Below are positions 22,917-35,605 of a stretch of DNA of 64,000 nt, piece by piece. Positions within the stretch are counted from its first letter, which is position 1, and each line of letters begins with the position of its first letter. Location: the NCBI GenBank assembly GCA_000320605.2, contig KB445795.1, positions 185,867 through 249,866 of the forward strand, read 5' to 3'. The notes below the pieces were generated by a model. It did not search any database. It was given only the letters and a program-made list of their open reading frames with translations, and was not told where the DNA came from. The position numbers were made by a program, and so were the translations under genes. The DNA comes from Gelatoporia subvermispora B (Eukaryota > Basidiomycota > Agaricomycetes > Polyporales > Gelatoporiaceae).

Positions 22917-24489
22917 TTATACTTCTGGGATTGGCTGTGTACTCTGGGGCATCTGGGGGAGTGATGATATGCGACTATCTACAAAGGTCGGTGAAGTTGT
23001 GCCACTCTGAGGATGCAGGGGCGACACGGCGTCTGGGAACGTACTTGGATCTTCGGGGTTCTGCAGTACGATGATACAATACTCAATGAGACCCAGTCGA
23101 ATCGAGCACAAGGGAAGACACTCACATACAACCTGAGTGGTGCAAGCGGCGTCAGCAGAGTATTTGTTTCCGCGGCCGGGTTAGGAGAGTACGAAGCTCG
23201 TGGTACTTTCTCTTCAAATGCCGGGCTAGGCATCAGGGGGGGAACACTCGACGGACGTGCAGCTGCATAAGCTAGCTGTTCGTGTCGTGACGTACGGCGC
23301 CAGCGGTAGATGATGAAGACGAGCGTCCCCATCAGCATGAGCCCAACGCCGCCGCCCACAGCACCACCGATAATCGCAGCGAGATTCGTCTGGTTCTTCG
23401 ACGATTTCACAGATGAGTCTGGAGACCCAGTCGTGGTCGGAAGACCGGTGTCGATGGGCAAGCTGAATGTGTGTACGGGGGAGAACGTGAAGCTTTGACC
23501 CTCGACAGAGGCGACTGGCGTGAACCCAGGAGTCAACGTGTCAGCTGCGCTAAAAGCTGTCGCTGAACTGTTGGAGCTAAGAGAGCTGCTGGAGCTAAGT
23601 GAGCTACTGTAGCCTCCTACAGATGCGCTGGATCTGCTGCTGCTTGCACTCGACGCCGCACTCGTAGGACCAACAGCGACGGAGTCCGGTTCCTCTGCGA
23701 CATATGTGACTTGAGTACAGAACGACAAAACTGAGGACGTACTGTCTTCGGCAATTATTTCGGCTTGCACGTCATCCCATTCCACTACCTTTCATCACAT
23801 GATCAGGCGGACAAGTGGCAGACTAAGTATTTGACGAAGGCTGGGACGTACTACGGTGGCATATGCCCAAGCAGGGAATGCCGTACCATCCGGGATGCTA
23901 TGAGGGTAGCTTTGAGTAAAGATGTTAAATCATGCAATAAGCGAATATTGGCGATGTAAAACTCACCCGCCGTTCACTGCTTCAGAACTCGAGCAGTTCG
24001 CAGTCCACACCAACCAACTGAAACCCGCGTCAGTAGAGCAAAGGCCTCGCGTAACAACTGGCTCACACAGGCACTTCACCAGTTTGGCAGAGATTACATG
24101 CGCTCATCAGGGAGTATGATACCGAGTTGCAGGTGCACGCATTTGCCTGGTCTTGCATCGGTCCTTTGTACACGTCATCGATCTCGCCCAGAGCTTCCAC
24201 ATTCCATGCTGTTCAAGTTGAGGATAGGGTTTCTTCTGACTCAAGAGACGAAGTAGCGTACTGTCATCTAAATCGCAGGCCCCCATAGCGTATGCTGCCG
24301 CCAAGCATGGGCTTTGTCCTAGGCTGTTGTCCAGCTTGATCAGGAAAGCGCATCAGGCGTGTTCTGCGATACACTCGCGCAAGGGCGTACCCAAGAAAAG
24401 GATGATAGACACGTTGCACTCGTAGAAGGCCCGCATATCGCCTGCAAGACCAAAGCAAGAACAGAAACGAGATAGGTTCGGGGGAGCAT
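22917..24489 (-). CDS. Cys-rich single-pass cell-surface protein, basidiomycete family
   Basis: Seven exons on the minus strand close in frame (24489-24391, 24334-24262, 24208-24067, 24017-23967, 23909-23855, 23788-23126, 23060-22917) and give about 408 residues. Order: signal peptide (MLPRTYLVSVLALVLQAICG), then a Cys-rich extracellular domain with LGQSPCLAAAYAMGAC, NACTCNSVSYSLMSACNLCQ, WTANCSS and IPDGTAFPAWAY. A Ser-rich stalk follows, then a Gly-rich transmembrane helix (IIGGAVGGGVGLMLMGTLVF), a basic stop-transfer (YRWRR) and a Pro/Ser-rich cytoplasmic tail. This layout recurs in many mushroom genomes, often in several copies; its function is unknown and a sensor role is only a guess. 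The boundaries of the first three exons were chosen by family pattern and phase. Confidence 0.8.
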
Positions 24490-25556
24490 TGTCAAAGCGC
24501 GACTACGTCCAGACGGGACCCGGTAGCTTTTCGATGCCCAGACATTTTGTACCCAGCGTTCCAAAGATGCTCAAGCGACGCCAGGCAAAGCGGCGTCGGG
24601 TCCCATATTTTGTTCCTGAACGTCTGAAGGGACCTGAGCACGATCCCCTTTACGGACAGATTGACATTCTCGAGCGCGCGCCAATCAACTCGTATCGCGC
24701 CTCCGTGAGATGTCGTGCGGACCAAGCGTACATGATGAATTAATGGCGGAGGGAAGCCTTCAGGAAGCCCGAACTTAGAGAAGGTCAATGAGTCCAGGCG
24801 ACTGACTCGTCGGTGTACATTTGCGCAGTGTATGTTCAGCTTTATTCGCGAGCGCCTGCGGCGGAATTTGTCAGATAGCGTCTGAGACTGGTCAATGTCT
24901 GAGACGACAGAATAGTAATTTGAACGACTGTTGAGCAGGTGACCCAAGTCAGGAAAACCCCGATGAGCAAGCTGTGAGACGAGTGTCCGAGAAGATGCAC
25001 AGGATTGTTCGCTATACAAAGGAAGCGCCGTTGAGAACTTGAGAGAGCACAGCGTCCAAATATTTGTGCATCAAAGACACATAGACCTGTATCCGGATTC
25101 TCTCAAATCTCGTCGTATAATGCACCCAGGTCCATCCCAAGAGGACGTTCCAATTCCTCCCTCCTTCCACTGCCTCAGGACGCGTTATCCTGACCAGCCC
25201 CCTCGACTCGCCCGCAACAGACGAGCTAAGACCGAGGCGTGACACGATCATTAGTGCACGTGAGCGTCGCGTCGCGCGAATTCAGCTGTTTTTGCGCGTC
25301 TCCTACTTTCGCGGAGTGGCCACGACCACGTGGCTGTTGAATCTGCCGAACTGCAGGCCTCCATCCGCCACCGAGGCCAACCTCGTATCAAAGTCTTTTG
25401 CCCTCGACATCCTGCGCAGCTCCAAGCATCGGGCGCAAGAAGGGTTACGGTGAGTGCTTTGACGTGGGGTCAAGCCATGATACAAGTCTGACCGTAGAAC
25501 GATATAAGGCCTCCGGCCGGGCACCCGTGGCGTCAAGAAGTAATCACTCTCTGACG
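24490..25556 (-). other. Unassigned; possible broken F-box/LRR-like remnant on the minus strand
   Basis: Two abutting minus-strand frames (about 25251-25012 and 25019-24492) read as one protein only if a frame change near 25015 is allowed. The text (KYLDAVLS, then RLDSLTFSKFGLPEG and LENVNLSVKGIVLRSL) has the leucine rhythm of F-box/LRR proteins, but no F-box is seen. It could also be chance. The rest of the interval holds the divergent upstream DNA of the surface protein and of the DUF7918 gene. Confidence 0.2.
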
Positions 25557-26513
25557 ATGCTTACCCATCTTTCATACGCTGCCTGGATCACTTGTGAAGG
25601 GAAAGAGCTTGCCGAATACGAGATTACATTAGATCGACGGAAGAATAGAGTAACATGCTGGGTGCCCAGCCAAGCTGGGAAGGTGATTTGCTTGCTCCTG
25701 AGTCGCGTGTGGCTCACGCTAATGTTTGTGGTTGTAGACATTCACGGTGCATTGGCGGGACATGGGTAGCACCATTGAGTCGGCTACGTATCTATACCTC
25801 GATGGGACCATGGTTCCTGGACAGTTCTTGTTCGGAACGGGGACGGCTGAGCGTGGCTCGATGCGTGTAGGAGAGGCACAAGAGCGTCCCTTCATGTTCG
25901 CAGCTGTCGAGGAGGGTGAGGCGTGCTCTGTTTCATGGAAACTATCACGGGGCTGATCTCTGGCTCTCAGACACGCAGGGGACGCCAAATAAACCTGGTT
26001 CGAACAAGCACGTCGGAACGATCATGGTCAAGATCAGACGTGTGAAGCGAACGAGTCCGCATGCTCCCAACGCACCTCAGACGCCTCCAAAATTTCCGCG
26101 AGGACGTCGGTCAACTGGGGAAACTTGCGTAGGGTATGTATGTATCATTTTGCGATCGACGATCTACTGATCGCCATGCTAGCTTTGGCCCTGTGCGATC
26201 GTCTCAGTCCCAGCCAAATGGCACCTGGTCTATCGTTCCCTACGACCCCAAGAATCCCGGATCTTATGTCACTTTCGTCTTCCGGTATAGACCACGCGGT
26301 ATGTGTATGCTTTTTCCGACTGTGAGGTGCGTCATTAACGCCCATGCAGACTTCCTCATCATGCAAGGCATCATGTCGCGCACCGATCCCGAATCCGTTG
26401 TAAATACTCCCGCTACTCCCGCACTGACGATCGCCTCTACGCCTCCCTCCACCAGTCCTACTCCCAGCCCCAAGAGATCGAAGCCGACTCGGGTACGCTC
26501 TACTCGGAACTAG
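25557..26513 (+). CDS. DUF7918 domain protein
   Basis: Five exons (25557-25682, 25738-25915, 25971-26133, 26183-26298, 26350-26513) encode about 248 residues and close in frame. The family pattern is clear: an N-terminal AAWITCEGKELAEYEI strand pair, VTCWVPSQAGKTFTVHW, a central ATYLYLDGTMVPG...GSMRVGE block, the beta strand GTIMVKIRRVKR, and a late VTFVFRYRPRDFLIMQGI. The last 45 residues are Thr/Ser/Pro-rich and basic. DUF7918 proteins are numerous in Agaricomycetes and have no established function. This is a normal-length, apparently intact member. It stands alone between the surface protein and the ESCRT gene. Confidence 0.82.
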
Positions 26514-27053
26514 CCTCCAAGTACTCGCTCACGGTATCGTGCTTGTAGACTGCGTCCGGGTCCAGTAGACCGCCATGGCAGGCCCAGATGGGGTCTTTCC
26601 GCTTCGACGAACCTCTTGTCAAGCCTGATTTCACGAAATCTGAGTGTCCTGAAGATACCGAGAAGAAAGAGGATGAATAGTGATGCTCTATGTTGTCGGA
26701 CACACGCATATCTCGCGCTGGATACGTTTTGAACGGTTGCTCTCGATATGCAGATTGTTGCTAATTGTGGCGTCGCGCTTAGTCTCGTTTTGATTCGTTT
26801 CGTTCACCTGCTGCCTGCTGTCTATGTATGTCGCCTACCTATCCGTAGTTACTGTTGCTTTCGCCACGCAATACGATTGCTTGTGCACCTTGTCAGTCAC
26901 AAATGTCCGATATTATCGGATTTGCTTGTGAGCCTAGGCCTCTATTCGAACTTCGCGCCGCAAGCGCAATGAGCGCTTGAGCTTCCTCTATCACCTGATC
27001 GAGCAGGTGACCGCAGCGTTCTTGAGTGGCTTGCTCAGACGTTCTGTCTCTTC
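26514..27053. other. Intergenic, DUF7918 to CHMP7
   Basis: Spacer of 540 bases. No supported gene; it includes the presumed CHMP7 promoter. Confidence 0.4.
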
Positions 27054-28716
27054 ATGCCTTTCCCCACCTTCACCCAACTTTCGACGCTCCCGACGTATGC
27101 ATCTTCATCAACATCTCGGCTGAAAGCTCTGTATTCCGACTTTTCTCGCCAGAAGCACTCGAATCCCACCTCATTTGCATCCAACGTCGAGTGGTGGCGC
27201 AGGACCCTCGAAGCAGTCGTGCTTGCGGGATGGCAGCCTTCCTCGCACGGAGCCACCCCAGATAGGATCGTTCTACATGCAGACAAAGTGTCACTTGCAG
27301 AGTCGTTCAGATACGAAGGTGTGGGCAAGCCACTGAGTCTTGCGACCGTGATTGTGAGTCTTCACAGAGGTGCCGCAGCGCATTCCACTCGAGACAATCC
27401 CCTGACCGCGTCACCCACTAGCGAAGGCGGAACTCTGCAACTCTAGAAATTACTTTTCTCTCTCGGACTTCTTGAATGCGTCCAAGTCGATATACGACCC
27501 CGGCTGGCTCCCATACCGCATAGCCTCATTCGTGGTCGGCCGGCCGCTTTGGTGGGCGCTGGAGCAGCTCAGCCTAGTCGATTCCGAAGATGTTTCCTCA
27601 GCGAGCGACAGAGACCGCTGGAAGAAGATGCAGGGCGATTACGTCATTCTCAGTCTGCTTGAACGGGCAGCAGACGATGTGGTGCAACATCAGCGGGAGA
27701 AATTCACTGGGTCTCTGGCCGACCAGCTGTACGATCGGGAAGGATTCAAGAAAGAATTTTCTGGTCGGGCCCTGGGTGGTGTCGTTCTCTCTGATCTCGA
27801 TCTCAAGGTACTGCTTAAGTACTTGGAACGCGACAAGAAGGTCCTAGTGGTACAAGGCGATGTATGTGCCTCTTTCTCTCACTGACGAATCGTCATTCAT
27901 GCAGTATGTCCTTCCAGGTCATCAAGTTCAAAATGGATGATGTAGGAGAAAGCGAGATCGCTCCAGTCGACACGGGAGTTCTAGAGTTGAAGACGGGGGT
28001 CGAGAGGCTGCAGGCTTCCGTGGACACACTCCAGCTTAAGATCGACAAGTGAGTATCTCCTTGTCTGAGCAAACTGCTTAGGGTTCGAGCTTTATCCTTG
28101 TCCAGACGGACCCGTCAGATTTCAGACGCTCTGCGGCAGAAACGACAGGAAATCGCCCTGAGCCATCTTCGCGCGAAGAAGCAGCTTGAAGAGTTACGGA
28201 AGAAACGACTCTCCTCACTGGACATGCTGCAATCCACCTTATGGCGTGTCGAAGAGTCTGCCGGCAACATTGAGGTAAGCGCACCTCGTAGCATCTCACC
28301 GCTCCTTATCAACCCCGAACTCAATAAAACTCTCATCCGCGCAGATTATGCGCTCGTACGAATCGTCCACCGCGACTCTCCGCGCGATCCTCGCGCATCC
28401 GCTCCTGCAGCGCGAGAAGATCGACGAGACGATGGACGCCATGGCCTCCGCCAACGCCGACGCGCAGGAGATCGACGACGTCGTGCGCATCGGCGGGCAG
28501 CTGGCCCAGGCCGACGCCAACATCAACGAGGACGAGCTCGAGAAGGAGCTGCTGGCGCTCGTGAAGGAGTCCGAGGCCGAGCAAGCGGCAAGAGCCCGGC
28601 GCGAAGAGGAGCTGCGCGAGCGGGATTTGCAGAGGAGGCTCGAGGTCCTGCAGGTCCCTGCACACCCTGTGGACAGTAGAGATACGACGCGAAAGGCGGA
28701 CAAGCAGCTCGTGTGA
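27054..28716 (+). CDS. chm7: CHMP7/Chm7, SNF7-family ESCRT-III protein
   Basis: Chm7/CHMP7 is the ESCRT-III-like factor that works with LEM proteins at the inner nuclear membrane in nuclear envelope sealing and pore quality control. Five exons (27054-27353, 27427-27861, 27918-28048, 28106-28274, 28345-28716) give about 468 residues. The N-terminal half holds winged-helix type motifs (EWWRRTL, SIYDPGWLPYRIASFVVGRP, WKKMQGDYVILSLLE). The C-terminal half is the SNF7 coiled coil: ELKTGVERLQASVDTLQLKI, RQKRQEIALSHLRAKKQLEE, and IDETMDAMASANADAQEIDD. The acidic tail ends with DELEKELLALVKE. The second exon uses the acceptor gcgaag at 27421-27426, the only one that keeps the AELCNSRNYFSLSDFLN continuation in frame. 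It converges with the membrane protein gene at 28918. Confidence 0.88.
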
Positions 28717-28917
28717 GCTTATCCGTGGGTTGTTCATGGTCACACACTCAGTTTCTTCTCGGATTATGCCCATTCATGTCCCGCATCCGCATCCATTGTA
28801 CATATATGCATTGTCATACAGTCCGGCTGGAATACATGTGTGCTAGAGCTACATCGTATCACTATTACGATTACAGTGTCAAGGCAAATCCAAGAGAAAA
28901 TGTCCGCAGTCTGATGC

Positions 28918-31000
28918 TTAGTATCCTCCCTCTCCAGTCTGACGGCTCTTCCGATCTGCCTCATACAACCCATAGATGCTGTAAGTCGGGCTCCGATAGT
29001 CATTATACTCCTCCGAATTAGCATGTGCCAGGGCCATCTGCGCCAGCGATGGCATGGGCGGGGGTGATGGAACGCGGGGCGGCTTATCATCCGCGCGCTT
29101 CCTCACACCCTTCTTCGTCGCCCCATCCGCCGCGCCGTCCCTGGTGAACTCCTCGAGCATCAAGTTCCCAAGGCGCGCGCTCGCCTCCATCCCAGGGCTC
29201 AGCATCTCGCTCTGAGCGCGCCCGTGTCCGCCGAGGCGCGACGCGCGGCGGCCGCCCGCGAGCGTGACCGAATCGTCCGGGTAGAGCGTGGGCTGCGGGG
29301 ACGCAAGTCCGAGGGCGGACGTCAGCGCGCGTGTGTCCCGCTCGCGGCGCTCGTCCGACTTCAGCGCGGGAGAGACAGGCGGGAGCACGTAGGACGCTTC
29401 CTCGAACGGGTTGGAATAGTCGGGTTTGTAGCTTGGACTCGTTCCGGAGACGGTCGCGGACGCGCGCAGGAGGGTGCCCGGGGCGTATGGAGCCTTGACG
29501 GGTGCGCGGCCCTGGTAAGAGTTGGACATGGGTAGGCTGGGTTGGACCGGTGTGACGTGGGAGGTCTGTACGCCATCATAGATGTCGGTGACCGTATCGT
29601 TGTTCCCTTCTTCGGCTATGAAGACACTCTGGCGCATGCTTCGCCTGCTCCGCGAGAGGCGGCGATTAGTCTTAGACGTGTTACGTTGAAGGACTGGCAT
29701 GCCGTCGCCGGTCAAGGTCCCGCTGCCGCAAAGCGCAATACCAACGCCTCCAGTAGACTGTGGTGATCCCGGGTAGATAGACATGGACATCGCCGACACG
29801 CGTCTTGCAGCGCGCGTAAGAGCCGTCTGCATCTGTTGCGGAGCTGATACATTTGTCGCTGAATTCTTTGTGGGATTGGTGCCGTAGGGAAATGTATCCT
29901 TCTCGTCAAGGGTAGACATAGTTTGCTTCTCCAAGATGAAGTTGCCCTGTTGATTGTAGCTACCAGTGATGTTACCAGGCTCAGTCTTCTGTGCTGTCGG
30001 CTGAGAGTATTGGGTCCATGTCCATAACGTATTGCTTCCCTTAGATAGCGGTCGTTCCTTTCCGCCGAAGAGTGACTCCTCGTCTGCAGGCTGCTGTTCG
30101 TCTGGGAAGGCATCCTGAAGGATCGGTAGAGACGGCGTCGGATACTTGCGCTTCGGAGGCTTAAAGCAGGCACGGTAGACTATGAAGACACCTAGAAAAG
30201 CCGCGGCGATACCAGCAACGATCAAGACAATAGCTGCAGGAGAAACATGCTTCTGGTGCGAGCTGGAGACCTGTTGCCGGGTACTTGCAGAGGTGGTTTG
30301 AGTTACCACAGCGGCGAGTGTAGAGGACAGAGAGGTCGTAGTAGCTGTACTGCCAAGGAACCCTAGTCCGGGAGGTAAAGGCGAGAAACCTGGCGTGAAC
30401 GTGGGAGTCGTCCCCACGGTGGCGGTTGGAGGAACAGTCAAAGTCGTAGGGAGGTAGATTACACTAGCAGTCAGACCACCCTCCGGTATCGGATCGGGCA
30501 CGGCGTTGGCATTCACGTCAGCAGCAGGCTTTACAGCGACCTTCGCCTTGTGAGCCGTAGTGGCAGACGGTCTCTTGCTGTACGACGATGTGCTTTCTTC
30601 GATGTCCGTTTGCCCCTTCTCTGACTTCGCCTGGAAGTCGACCAGTGGGTCCTCTTCCACCACTGTCCCTATTTCTGGCTTTTGAGTTTCGTCAGAGCTT
30701 TTCTGCGAGATGCCCTTCTTCTTTGTCTTCTTCGACTTGCTTTTCTTGCGTTCGTGTTTGTGGACAGGCTTGCCAGCGGTCGTGTCGATCTTCATAGCGT
30801 AACGATTGTGGTGGGAAACGAGAGTATTCTTCGAAGATGGGTTTTCCGTCGCAGCGACCAGCGCCGTAGCCCACAAAAGAGAAAGACAGGCGAGACGAGG
30901 ATGAGATGCTAGAGCAGAAACGGTCAAGTCGACGACGGGAGGACGCAACCTGACGCTGAATACGAGCGGCTCTGGTTTGATTTTGTCGAAGGTGGATCAT
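28918..31000 (-). CDS. Single-pass membrane protein with long cytoplasmic tail, unknown function
   Basis: A long frame runs to the stop at 28918 and contains an N-terminal hydrophobic stretch (LACLSLLWATALVAA), Lys-rich and Thr/Pro-rich extracellular segments, one transmembrane helix (AAIVLIVAGIAAAFLGVFIV, near 30190-30240) followed by basic residues, and a long Ser/Pro-rich tail ending RKSRQTGEGGY. The frame has no ATG before the signal-like stretch. The best start is ATG at 31000 (MIHLRQNQTRAARIQ), joined by a 46-base intron (gtcagg to ctctag) that restores frame. The fallback is an internal ATG at 30795, which would lose the hydrophobic N-terminus. The layout resembles mushroom surface proteins with mid-protein single helices. 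It is divergent from the Crb2-like gene, 321 bases away. No enzyme motif was seen. Confidence 0.7.
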
Positions 31001-31321
31001 GTGATCGCCGCGTTTGCGGGCGCCAAAGTAATTACGGAAATGTTAGTACCTGGCCAAGTTCCCCCGTGTGCCCTCACGACCTCCCCCTTGTCCTCCAGTC
31101 TTTGCTCCATCTTTGCATGAATCGCCTCCGTTAACTTCTGCCGATTGGACTTGTATATTTACCAACTCGTCCCCACCTTTTGGGACGTAGTCGCCTTCTC
31201 GACACGGTCGACCTCTCGTGTGGTAGCTACTACACCTTAACGAATCGCGTGCTACTTCGCGTAATTTCAAGCCTTTTTGCAACAGCGCTTGGCGGAGCGC
31301 TCGAGGGAAGTGGGAGACGAG

Positions 31322-34300
31322 ATGTTTGACGCGTTGGACGGATCCAGGTGAGTTCCTTACTTTCTGGCGTGCTAAGAGATCGGGAATGAAGGTGCCATCC
31401 GGAATAACCATCGTCTTCTCAGGAGTGACGAGTCGCAGGCAAGCCAGTTGCTTCGGGCGGCGCTCCGACACGGTGTGTTTGTGTCTGAAGAACCGAAGCC
31501 AGTCATCTTGCCTGCCTCCAAGAATCCCAATATCTCCTTGGTCGACGCCAGCCCATATCCCTCAAGCGAAGAGCGCTCCTTACCGCATTATCAACTGCAC
31601 GGTCTAGACGTTACTTCTCCCTCACAGCCAGTTGATCGTCATGCTGGGGAGGACTCGCAGAAGGAGAACGATCCTGCTCTGAATGACGAGCAGGTAAAGC
31701 ATAGCTCTGCTGTAGCTTTTGCCCCGCTGACCAGAAGCAATCAACGCAAGGCAGGAGCCCTCGCACAGCATGAACGCCGCCACTCGCCTACGCGGTCATC
31801 CCGTGCTCCTGCGGTTGCAGAGAACCACGCAAGGACAAAGGACACGCCACTTAACCCTCCGAGCACAGGTATAAAGGGCCAGAAGGCTGTGTCATTCAAA
31901 TCCCCCATTCCCTCCCCACATCCTACTCTCCATCGCAACCCTGCACGATCAGTAACATTGCCCTCACGCAGACCTCCCGCGAGGTCACCGTCACCAGCGT
32001 CCCAGGACTCGTTTGCAGGACCACTCTCGGAAGCGGACCAGCAGAAGCTGTACATTCGCAACAGCAGAGCATTCCAGATCCCACTGTCTGAGCTCGGGAA
32101 GGACACGGATGTCTCTGACGTAACTGCAGATACAACCTCCACGACTTCTGCAGCTTCTGCGCACAGCCGGGTAGGATACTCATTAACCTCCGATCCACCT
32201 TCCTCGTCAGGCCAGATCCTCGTCGCCTCCACTCCCTCCGGTTCACCTGAAGTTTCCCTCGCATCTGCCATGGAGACACAGCGCACTGATACATCGGCAC
32301 CCTACGGGGACACGCAGATTGTACATCCATTTCTCCATGACCAGACTCGATCGACCAACACGAACCCATCGGCACGCCGACCTAATCCTCCGAACGCGAT
32401 TGAGCACTCAGGTCTTTCCGCGCAACAACTGTCATCTCAGGATGGGTCTACACAACCATCACTATCATACCAACGTGTCCTCGACACAAATCCCTTCGAA
32501 TCATCACCTGTACCGACCCAAGTAGATGAGCAGAATACCGCTCCCACACAGCCATCCTCATACGTCACGCCGGACGTCTCACTTGATCCATCGTCAAATA
32601 CAGGCACCGCTGATGCGTCTGTTGTCGACCAATCTGCAGCCACTTACTCTGTGGCGGACACATCGACTACGTCTGGTATAAAACGAAACCTCATGGGTTT
32701 GGTACATCCGAATAAGCGATGGCGATTACAAGCGCACGGCATTGCTGAACCTTCTAATCGTACCAGTCATTTCACCGAGGAAGAAGCTATGGTACTGGCC
32801 GACAGCATAGTGGAGAGCGGAGATACCCAACCATCGGACGTCGCTGTGTATGGTAGCACACTTTCGACGGAGCCACAGTCCCAACGTGCGCACCCAACAA
32901 AATCTCCAATGCCACCTCCACAGCTAGTGCCGCAACCGCGAATACGGTCGCCTTCGGTCAACATTGTCCCCGAGACCTCGCCAGCAGGTCCTGGCGAGGG
33001 AGATACGGACAAGGATGAAGAAGATGTGCCGCTCGCTCAGACTGTCCAGCGAGATCGCGGTAGAAAAGAGAAAGGCAAGGCCAAGGTTGCAGATGCACCT
33101 CCTGTTACTGCTGCTCTAGCGACGCGAACGCGGACAAGAGCAGGCGGCAAAGCACACGAGGAGCCTGTTCATAAGATCTCGGGTGCCGGTCCTTCTCGAC
33201 CCACTTCTAAGTCAGACGAACGAAAGCAAGCAGAGCGCTCATGGGAGACCGGCGTCGTGCCGTCCTCTTTGCCTCACGAAGACGCTCCTCCCCCGCCCAT
33301 CCCTGCCGCTACCGCCGGTCCCTCTGCACCCCGTCCCATAAATGAGCGCCCACCGGCTCCTCGAGGCAAAGCGCGGGCGAAATCGCGCTCTGCGACGCCT
33401 GCTCTCAAGAAGCCACGGTTACCTTCCGAGGTCACCAGCCCGTCTGAGGGTGAGACTGTCGTGAGCGAACGCGAGGATGTCGCAGTCCCGAATCCGGATG
33501 ATGAGGTCGACGACATCACGGAGCCCGCGGATGACGGTTACATGGAGGTGGACGAGATGGACTATGTCCCACCGAAAGCGTCATCGAGCAGGAAGAGGAA
33601 GAGGACGGCGTCCTCGTCCTCGTGGAAGCCTACACAAAGAATGCCGTCGAGGCCGACTAGGAGCACAACGGTGACGCCGTTGAACAAGCCCACGAAGAAG
33701 CGCAGCGTGTCGTCGTCGGTTTTGCTGGAGCAGAACCCCGATGCTACCCGGGTCTTCGCCTTGTGGAAACAAGACAATCACTATTACACGGGGATAGTCC
33801 ACTCCTTGTTGTCTGACAACCCACCACGGTATCTCATCAAGTTTGACGACGACACAGAAGACAGAGTCGACGTTGCGAAGCTTCGCATGTGCATGCTGAA
33901 AGAGGGTGATCATGTCATTACGGGCACGAACGTACGGGCCGTCGTTGTCGAGGATACCCCACTCAATGCGACAGACGTCAACATCAGATTCAGCAACTCC
34001 GACGACAATGAGCCGATGACAGTCTCCCTCAGTAGTGTGCGCGTTGCTTCAAGAACTCTTATGAGTCGCTTCAAAGACCGCCTTCTAGACCCACCAGGTA
34101 TCATCCCAGCGATTGGTCCGGCGCCGCCCAAACCCAGTCCGTCTCCCAGCAGACTGTCGCATGCTAGCGGCGGGTCCGCCAACAGTGGCCGTAAATTACT
34201 TGGCAAAACTGGTCTCGTAGTCACCTTGGGACCCGGGAACGAAGACTGGGAGAGGGTCAAGGACAAACTCATGCTATCCATTCGGACCCACGGTGGAGTC

Positions 34301-35106
34301 GTCATTGAAGATTGGTGCAATATCTTCACGCTGGACGGGACGTTCAGCCACGGCAACAAGCGTTGGATTGGCCAGAGGGATGATATCAAGTGGATCGAGC
34401 GGGACGACATCGAGCGAGTGTTCTTGCTGTCGGACGATGCGAATCAAAAGCCGAAGTTCCTGATTGCGCTCGCGCTTGGAATACCCTGCTTATCGACTGA
34501 CTGGCTTGAAGCGAGCATCGCCGACGTGAGCATCAGTCCTGTCTAGCATCTCCACCAATTGTTCTGACTTCTTATCCTTCTGCAGCGGACAGAGAGGGAT
34601 TGGCAGGCCTTCCTTCTTCCTGCGGGCTTCTGCGACCCTCTGAACGCAAGGGTTTCCCAACTCGTGGATCTTGATTGGGGCAACAGCGTCGAACACCTCA
34701 CTGAGATCATGTCCAACTTTGTACCGTCCAGACTCTTCGCGGACCAGTCGATACTCTGTCTTTCTCCAGACTTCATGCCATGTCCACCAAAGTCGAACAG
34801 GAAGGTAGGTTATGACATCTTTCTGTGTGCAGAGTAGTGTACTGATGCTGTTCCTGGCTACAGGCCAGGGAATCCGGCGGTATGGTGCCAAAGATCATCC
34901 TCTGCATGGGCGCTGCGCGCGTCGAGGCTGTTGCAGATGCAAGACATGCAACACACAGTGACCTCAAGAAGTATGACTACGTCATTGTCCGGGAACAAAG
35001 CGATGCGTTGAAGATTACCTTGGGCAAGGGCGCTACTTGTGTCCACTTTGGTTGGGTCAAGGACTGCCTCATTGCCTGCCGGTTACTTCCTCGTCCAGAA
35101 TATTAG
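31322..35106 (+). CDS. crb2: DNA damage checkpoint mediator, Rad9/Crb2/53BP1-like (Tudor + BRCT)
   Basis: This family bridges damaged chromatin and the checkpoint kinases: tandem Tudor folds read methylated histone H4 and the BRCT repeats bind phosphorylated H2A. Four exons (31322-31347, 31423-34525, 34586-34804, 34864-35106) encode about 1196 residues. The first 780 residues are disordered, rich in SQ/TQ-like kinase sites and proline, and include a KRKR basic run. A Tudor-type region follows (VFALWKQDNHYYTG...RYLIKFDDDTEDRVDVAKL, about residues 785-845). The C-terminal third is a BRCT pair, starting LLGKTGLVVTLG near residue 935 and containing LIALALGIPCLSTDWLEASI and later CVHFGWVKDCLIACRLLP. 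The first exon is only 26 bases. Orthology to S. pombe Crb2 or S. cerevisiae Rad9 is inferred from domain order. Confidence 0.85.
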
Positions 35107-35605
35107 ATCACAGTTCTATCCACATCTGCGCGCTATCATGTCGCACCGAATCCTTTAATTCCGCTCGCGAGACTCTTCTCTTGACTCCGGACGCGCATCT
35201 GTTCTTGAATACTCGCTTATCTTGTTTTGTCCTGCAGACGAGGACCATCTGTATGCATGTATCTACCCACGTCTCTATTTATTGTGCTTATGTACATAGT
35301 GTATGTGCTTCATGTGCTTATCCACTGTAGATGTAGCGGTGAATCGGATCATCTCGTAACCTGGATAGCGACCTGAGTCGCCAGGTCGTGCGGGCTCCCG
35401 GCTCCGCAACTCTGAACGACGCGCGTCTAATAGACGCCAAAACGCGTGACACGCGCCGCACCGCGTCGGCTAAGCCTACCTGTCTTCCTCCGCCTTGTCT
35501 TTCGGGTGTATTATAGCTTTTCTAAGGTTTTGACCTCTTCACTGCCACCTGGACGCGACAATAGCAGTCACTTGAGTGTTTTGATTGAAAAGAGTGTTAA
35601 TAAGT
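35107..35605. other. Intergenic, Crb2-like to chromodomain gene
   Basis: Spacer between two genes on the same strand; no supported gene inside. Confidence 0.4.

Noticed and set aside
22668..22964. 98-residue plus-strand frame
   Set aside because: It has no domain or signal peptide, and it overlaps the 3' end of the opposite-strand surface protein gene.
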